NCBI GenBank assembly: GCA_030593425.1
Contig: JAUVHF010000049.1
Location: forward strand, 1 to 9,518
Direction of reading: 5' to 3'
Length of the DNA stretch: 9,518 nt
DNA from: Anaerolineales bacterium
GTDB lineage: Bacteria > Chloroflexota > Anaerolineae > UBA7937
Shown: piece after piece, positions 5,374 through 9,518 of the stretch
Position numbering within the stretch: position 1 is the first letter of the stretch
Layout: every line of letters starts with the position of its first letter
Made by a program: the position numbers and the translations under genes
Notes under the pieces: generated by a model
Told to the model about the DNA's origin: nothing
The model's input: only the letters and a program-made list of their open reading frames with translations
The model's database searches: none

Positions 5374-6450
5374 ATGGTTGAGAAAGGTGATGTGGCGGTC
5401 TTTATCGACTTCGAGAACATCTACATCTCCGTGCACAACAAATACGATACAGATCCCAACTTCGAATCGATCATGGACAAATGCAACGACTACGGAAGGG
5501 TTATCATCGCCCGAGCCTATGCTGACTGGTACCGGTACCCCCGGGTGACCAGTGCCCTCTACGCCAACACCATAGAGCCGATGTATGTCCCCACCTACTA
5601 CTATGACCGAGACGACACCAAAAGTAGTAGCGCGATAAAGAATAGCGTAGATATCCACCTCTGCATCGAGGCCATGAAGACCCTCTATGATTATCCCAAT
5701 ATCACCACTTATATCTTCGCCACCGGGGATAGGGATTTCATCCCCCTGGTGAACTCTATCCGTCAGCATGGCAAGTGGGTAGTGGTGATAGGCATTGGAG
5801 GAGCAGCCTCTGCCCATCTGGCCCAGAGCGCTGACGAATTCGTCCTCTACCAACAGTTGAGAGACAAAGAGGAGACCGTTGAGGAACCACCCAAGGACCC
5901 CTACCGGGCTATGGTGGAGGCGGTGCAACTGGCCAGGAGCAGGAGGAACGTCTGTACTCTGGCCTCTCTGAAACTCCTCCTGATGGAGATCATGGGGGGC
6001 TTCGATGAGAAAGAGTACAAAGACCGCCAAGGGCGTCCCTTCGCCAAATTCAAGGATTTCGTGAAGGAGGCTGAAAGGCGAGGGCTGGTGCAGATCTTCA
6101 CCAGCGGCACGGTGAACGAAGTGTTCTTGCCTGGCGAGGACCCCTATGAGTTGAGCCATTTCGCCTCCAAGCCCCTCTCGGAGGAAGAGAAGGAGGAGGC
6201 AGCCGTGGAGATCGGCCCTCGAGAATGGCGGGCCTTCCGAGATGCCATGCGCCAGTTCGATGAACCGGTGCTCTTCGTCCACATATATAACTCCTTGCGC
6301 GGCCTCCGAAACCAAGAGGTGATAGACCTCTCCAACTCCCAGATCAAAGAGATGATAAAGAAGGCCATCAAGAACGGCCTCCTCATACGGAGCAGCCGTG
6401 GTGCCCATAGATACTACGAACTGAACCCGGAACAGCCCCTGCCTAAATAG
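5374..6450 (+). CDS. NYN domain (PIN-like) protein with C-terminal LOTUS/OST-HTH-like winged helices
   Basis: A complete 358-residue protein with AAAGGAG (5361-5367) six bases before ATG. Residues about 5-165 form a LabA-like NYN domain of the PIN-like nuclease fold. Conserved acidic positions are D12 in VFIDFENIY (with N15), D93 in NSVDIHLCIEA, and D119/D121 in FATGDRDFIPLV, so a metal-dependent RNase site looks intact. Residues about 175-255 (from YRAMVEAVQLA to NEVFLPGEDP, including AKFKDFVKEAERRGLV) look like an OST-HTH/LOTUS domain, a module known to bind RNA. After an acidic linker (EEEKEEAA, about 270-277), residues 282-350 form a second helical segment ending in a winged-helix-like strand pair. 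Family knowledge suggests RNA cleavage or processing; the target is unknown. It is co-directional with the lipid-gene pair downstream. Confidence 0.88.
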   Translation: MVEKGDVAVFIDFENIYISVHNKYDTDPNFESIMDKCNDYGRVIIARAYADWYRYPRVTSALYANTIEPMYVPTYYYDRDDTKSSSAIKNSVDIHLCIEAMKTLYDYPNITTYIFATGDRDFIPLVNSIRQHGKWVVVIGIGGAASAHLAQSADEFVLYQQLRDKEETVEEPPKDPYRAMVEAVQLARSRRNVCTLASLKLLLMEIMGGFDEKEYKDRQGRPFAKFKDFVKEAERRGLVQIFTSGTVNEVFLPGEDPYELSHFASKPLSEEEKEEAAVEIGPREWRAFRDAMRQFDEPVLFVHIYNSLRGLRNQEVIDLSNSQIKEMIKKAIKNGLLIRSSRGAHRYYELNPEQPLPK

Positions 6451-6500
6451 GCAAGAGACCGAAAGAGAGGCCAGGATAATTGTGGGGAGGGAACGGAGGG

Positions 6501-7382
6501 ATGATTAAACTCATCGCCAACCCCATAGCGGGACGAGGAAGGGGGGGCAAGATTCTGCCCCAGGTGCAACAGGCTCTAAACCGAGCGGGGCTAGAGTTCA
6601 GCGAGGCAGTCACCACCAAGCCTTTGGAGGCTATCGATTTGGCCCGCCAAGCGGCCGAGGAAGGGTATGAACTGGTGGTTGCTCTGGGAGGGGATGGCAC
6701 CTCCCACGAGGTGGCCAACGGACTCCTCTCCTCCGGCAACAGCGAAGTGACCTTGGGGATCATCCCTATAGGCACCGGGAACGACTTCGCTAGCATGTTT
6801 GATACCCCAACTGACCTAGAGGCTGTCGCACTTAGACTACGTGAAGGCAAGACCCGCCTCATCGACGTAGGGAGGGTAGGCGATCGCTACTTCGTCAACA
6901 CTTTGGGGATTGGCTTCGATGCTCTGGCCTCCGTGGAAGCCCTCAAGATTCAGCATCTCCTGAGTGGCATGCCTTTGTACCTGGTGGCCGTCCTCATCAC
7001 CCTGAGGGAGTATAAGATCCCCCATATCACCGTCGAGTTCGATGGCCAACGGCTCTCTATGCCTATGACTATGCTCGTCGTCGCCAATGGGAAACGAGAG
7101 GGGGGAGGGTTTCTAATAGCCCCCGATGCGGAGAACGATGACGGCCTCTTCGACATCTGCCTGGCCCGAGGGTTGGGGCGTCTAGGGATACTTCGCCTGC
7201 TGCCAGAGGTGATGCGGGGCACCCATGTGGATAAGGAGCCGGTCACCATGGCCAAGGCGAAGAGGGTGATCCTCGATTCCCCAGACCCTCTGCCCGTTCA
7301 CGCCGACGGCGAGATCATCTATACCGATGCCCACCATCTAGAGATAGAGATCATACCCCGTCGCCTGCGCGTGATAACCTAA
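6501..7382 (+). CDS. Diacylglycerol/lipid kinase family protein (YegS/DgkB-like)
   Basis: A complete 293-residue lipid kinase-family protein. It has the N-terminal IANPIAGRGRGGK, the nucleotide-binding LGGDGTSHEVANGL (GGDG at 63-66), and IIPIGTGNDFA (GTGND at 91-95). The C-terminal domain carries the family LDSPDPLPVHADGE segment. These enzymes phosphorylate diacylglycerol or related lipids with ATP at the inner membrane face; some members act on other lipids, so the substrate is open. I chose ATG 6501, preceded by GGGAGG ten bases upstream and a second GGAGGG adjacent. An upstream in-frame TTG at 6480 would add seven unlikely residues. The next gene, a PlsY-like acyltransferase, begins three bases after its stop, consistent with a phospholipid-synthesis pair. 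Confidence 0.92.
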   Translation: MIKLIANPIAGRGRGGKILPQVQQALNRAGLEFSEAVTTKPLEAIDLARQAAEEGYELVVALGGDGTSHEVANGLLSSGNSEVTLGIIPIGTGNDFASMFDTPTDLEAVALRLREGKTRLIDVGRVGDRYFVNTLGIGFDALASVEALKIQHLLSGMPLYLVAVLITLREYKIPHITVEFDGQRLSMPMTMLVVANGKREGGGFLIAPDAENDDGLFDICLARGLGRLGILRLLPEVMRGTHVDKEPVTMAKAKRVILDSPDPLPVHADGEIIYTDAHHLEIEIIPRRLRVIT

Positions 7383-7385
7383 CAA

Positions 7386-7968
7386 ATGAACCTCTTAAGC
7401 CTGGCCCTGGCGGGAATCATAGCCTATCTTCTGGGTTCCATCCCCTTTGGGGTGATCTTCGGCCACCTCTTCAAAGGGGTCGGTGTGCGAAGCGGGGGGA
7501 GCAAGCATATGGGCGCTCTCAATACCTGGCGGATGGTGGGCCTCTTTCCAGCCGTCCTTGTGGCCTTCGGCGACATGGGAAAGGCTCTAGTGGCCATCAA
7601 TATAGCCCAGAGGCCCTCGACCCCACTGGCTGGACCATGCCGGTGGCCGGTGCTATGGCTGTAGTAGGTCACTGCTGGCCCATCTATGTGGGCTTCCGAG
7701 GAGGGGTAGGCATAGCTTCCGGAATGGCCATGATCTTCTACCTTGCGCCTCTTGCCGGCCTTGTCATGGTCGCCATCTGGGGGGTTTGGGGTGGCTATTC
7801 CTCCGCCACTTCCCCCGCTCCCAGGCGGCCATCGCCCTTACTGCGCCTCTCGTGCTCTGGGCCTTCAACAGCCCGCCCCAACTACTGCTCCTAGGCATCC
7901 TGGCCGGAGGAGTGATATTCGTGCATCATATACCTGAACTCCAGAGAGACATTCACCAGAGGGCTTAG
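7386..7968 (+). pseudogene. plsY: PlsY-family glycerol-3-phosphate acyltransferase-like gene with two frameshifts
   Basis: The product is a multi-spanning membrane protein split over three frames. Frame one gives a first helix, GSIPFGVIFG, and motif 1 as GGSKHMGALNTWR, to about 7600. Frame two (about 7606-7780) gives DPTGWTMPVAGAMAVVGHCW and motif 2 as GFRGGVGIASG. Frame three (about 7784-7968) gives GWLFLRHFPRSQ and two further hydrophobic segments, ending HHIPELQRDIHQRA. One extra C at 7606-7608 and one extra G at 7779-7784 join them into about 194 residues, the usual PlsY length. PlsY transfers acyl from acyl-phosphate to glycerol-3-phosphate. Here the usual FKGGKGVAT is FRGGVGIAS and GSGNxGATN is GSKHMGALN, so it is a divergent paralogue even when repaired. 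Start spacing suggests coupling to the lipid kinase gene. Confidence 0.78.
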
Positions 7969-8018
7969 ATAACAGCGCCCACGACCAGTCAGCGCCTCAA
8001 ATGACCAACAGTAAAACA

Positions 8019-8046
8019 AAGCCCCCTACCAGAGCAAAGGGGGCTT
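8019..8046. terminator. Bidirectional rho-independent terminator between convergent genes
   Basis: AAGCCCCCT (8019-8027) and AGGGGGCTT (8038-8046) form a perfect 9-bp stem with a 10-nt loop. T-rich tracts flank it on both strands: AGATTTTT after the plus-strand arm, GTTTTAC after the minus-strand arm. It sits between the ends of the PlsY-like gene and the ABC permease gene and should terminate both. Confidence 0.88.
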
Positions 8047-8081
8047 AGATTTTTCAGGTCAGCCAAGGACCGCTAGAGTAT

Positions 8082-8921
8082 CTAATCCTGGATGTTGAAC
8101 ATCCAGACCGCGAGGGCGATCATCACCGCCCCGAAGAGGGCGATGATGGCTATATCTTCCCCCAGGGTCACCGCATGGCCGAAGAGGGTCACCCCTAGCC
8201 CGGCCTGGGGCAGCATCTCTAGCACGAATGCCGGCAACCCCTGGGCCTCGAATATGATCTTGCGCAGGGGGTCGATGGCGTAGGTCACCGGATTCACCTT
8301 CACCAAGAAGTTCATCCAGGCAGGAAGGTTCCTCATGGGGAAGAGCGCCCCGCTGACGAAGATCATGGGCATAAGTATGAACTGCATGATCATCTGGAAC
8401 CCCTCGGTCGATTTCATCCGCGCGCCGATGAGGACTCCCAGAGAGGTCATGCTGAAGGAGATGAGAAAGAGAAGGGGCACAAGTTTGACCACCATCCCCA
8501 CGGTGATGCTCACACCGATGAGGGGAGCGAAGATGAGCAAGAGCAGCCCCTGAATCACCCCCGTGGTGCTTCCGCCCAGGGTCTTACCCAGAGCCACCGC
8601 CGTCCGGTTGATGGGGGCCACCAGGATCTCCTTCAAGAAGCCAAACTCCCTATCCCAGACGATGGAGATGCCGGACATCATGGAACCCATCAAGACATTC
8701 ATCCCGATGATGCCCGGGAAGATGAACTTGACGAAGTCGATGCCCGCGCCCTCAGGAGCCATCCCCTGAGTGAGACCCCCCATAGCCGGCGAGAGGCCGC
8801 TCCCGAAGATGAAGAGGAAGAGTATAGGCATGCCGAAGGAACCGATGATGCGGCTTCTATTGCGCCACCAGCGCAACACCTCCCGATACCATATGATATA
8901 GATAGCCCTCAGGTTGTGCAT
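8082..8921 (-). CDS. ABC-2 type transporter permease (DrrB-like)
   Basis: A complete 279-residue integral membrane protein with about six hydrophobic segments: near 28-43, 68-85, 120-140, 145-165, 178-196 and 250-273. Between the second and third lies the ABC-2 signature loop, WDREFGFLKEILVAPINR, which in this family contacts the ATPase. It would form the membrane channel of an ABC exporter with the adjacent ATPase. Drug, lipid or polysaccharide substrates are all possible; the closest recognisable type is daunorubicin-resistance DrrB-like. AGGAGG lies five bases before ATG 8921-8919, and the gap from the ATPase stop is 18 bp, so the two are one operon. Confidence 0.93.
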   Translation of the reverse strand: MHNLRAIYIIWYREVLRWWRNRSRIIGSFGMPILFLFIFGSGLSPAMGGLTQGMAPEGAGIDFVKFIFPGIIGMNVLMGSMMSGISIVWDREFGFLKEILVAPINRTAVALGKTLGGSTTGVIQGLLLLIFAPLIGVSITVGMVVKLVPLLFLISFSMTSLGVLIGARMKSTEGFQMIMQFILMPMIFVSGALFPMRNLPAWMNFLVKVNPVTYAIDPLRKIIFEAQGLPAFVLEMLPQAGLGVTLFGHAVTLGEDIAIIALFGAVMIALAVWMFNIQD

Positions 8922-8939
8922 ATTAACCTCCTGGCAGCC

Positions 8940-9518
8940 TCATGGATGCCCGCGCCCATGCCCTCGCCCACGATGCCTACTCTTCATTCGCTCCTTCCAT
9001 TGATCTTTGGCGCTCAGTTCCTCATCCCTTATCCGGCGGCCCGTGAACTTCAGGAAGACATCGTCCAGGGTGGGACGGCGCAGACTGATGGAGAGGATCT
9101 CCACCGGCAACTGCTCCACAAAGCGAGGGATGAACTCCTCGCCCCTTTGTACCTCAAAGTGCAGGTCATTCTCGCCCTCATTCACCTGGAAGCCAAAGCG
9201 CTGGCTGATCTCCTGCGCCGCCAACCGGTCATCCGTTGTCTTGACGGTGATGATGTCCCCTCCCACCAAACCTCTGAGGTTATCAGGGGTATCCAGGATC
9301 ACTATCTTGCCATAATCGATAATGGCGATGCGGTCGGCGTACTCCGCCTCGCCCATGTACTGGGTGGTCAAGAATATAGTTATCCCTTCTCGTTCCCTCA
9401 GTTGCAGGATGTACTCCCAGATGAGATTGCGCGTCTGGGGATCCAAACCCAACGTGGGCTCGTCGAGGAAGAGGACTCGGGGGTAATGCATGAGACCCCT
9501 GGCGATCTCCAGGCGGCG
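8940..9518 (-). CDS. ABC transporter ATP-binding protein (DrrA-like), 5'-partial
   Basis: The C-terminal 192 residues are visible; the Walker A and signature regions lie beyond the right edge, but the frame is open to 9518 (RRLEIARGL just after the signature motif). Walker B is VLFLDEP, followed by the D-loop LGLDPQ. The switch position reads LTTQYMGEAE, with Gln where most ABC ATPases have His; Gln here is common in the DrrA-type subfamily, so this is not a sign of inactivity. The DrrA-like C-terminal accessory domain follows (RRPTLDDVFLKFTGR). The protein ends with an unusual basic His/Gly/Arg tail, SRHRGRGHGRGHP. The gene is co-transcribed with the permease gene downstream. Confidence 0.92.
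   Translation of the reverse strand, partial: RRLEIARGLMHYPRVLFLDEPTLGLDPQTRNLIWEYILQLREREGITIFLTTQYMGEAEYADRIAIIDYGKIVILDTPDNLRGLVGGDIITVKTTDDRLAAQEISQRFGFQVNEGENDLHFEVQRGEEFIPRFVEQLPVEILSISLRRPTLDDVFLKFTGRRIRDEELSAKDQWKERMKSRHRGRGHGRGHP

Noticed and set aside
5341..6408. Long antisense open frame (355 aa) opposite the NYN gene
   Set aside because: It mirrors the NYN gene codon for codon, has no family-like motif, and the plus-strand product is clearly a real protein.
9367..9400. Gln instead of His in the ABC ATPase switch loop as a sign of a dead ATPase
   Set aside because: TTQY is a common form in DrrA-type exporters, and the remaining visible motifs are intact.

Overview
This is a bacterial chromosomal window. 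Evidence: Shine-Dalgarno sites, sigma70-type promoters, a PlsY-family acyltransferase and an ABC-2 exporter. Most of it is moderately GC-rich (about 55-60% by eye). No rRNA or tRNA gene was seen, so the lineage stays open. The gene content would suit Chloroflexota or another deep-branching lineage, but that is a guess. There is no CRISPR array, transposase or phage gene.

Layout. Positions 1-1114 (+) hold the 3' part of an M20-family metallopeptidase gene. Next comes a strikingly AT-rich island (about 1165-1936, about one third GC where counted). It is bounded by the 7-bp direct repeat CATCTAA and carries one decayed minus-strand gene of unknown function with an attC-like stem-loop at its 3' end. 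This looks like an inserted module, possibly a relic integron-type cassette.

Positions 4660-2069 (-) form a tightly packed five-gene operon. In transcription order it reads: GNAT acetyltransferase, small cupin (frameshifted as given), nitrilase-superfamily amidohydrolase, metallo-beta-lactamase-fold hydrolase, and a TIGR04076-family small protein. The joints are 4-nt stop/start overlaps, or a Shine-Dalgarno site overlapping the previous stop. A promoter sits so close to the GNAT start that the mRNA is probably leaderless.

Positions 4699-5065 are a non-coding divergent intergenic region. On the plus strand, a near-consensus promoter (5066-5095) precedes an orphan C-terminal fragment of a DUF554 membrane protein. 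Downstream are an NYN-domain (PIN-like) putative RNase with a predicted LOTUS-type winged helix, a lipid/diacylglycerol kinase-family protein, and a divergent PlsY-like acyltransferase gene broken by two frameshifts. The last two suggest a phospholipid-synthesis pair. A bidirectional terminator (8019-8046) separates this group from a convergent minus-strand ABC exporter: permease 8921-8082, and an ATPase that runs off the right edge.

A cross-cutting observation: each resolvable frameshift in the cupin, PlsY-like and island genes is repaired by adding one base to a homopolymer run. The damage may therefore be systematic homopolymer undercalling rather than real gene decay. The island gene has an additional in-frame TGA that this does not explain.
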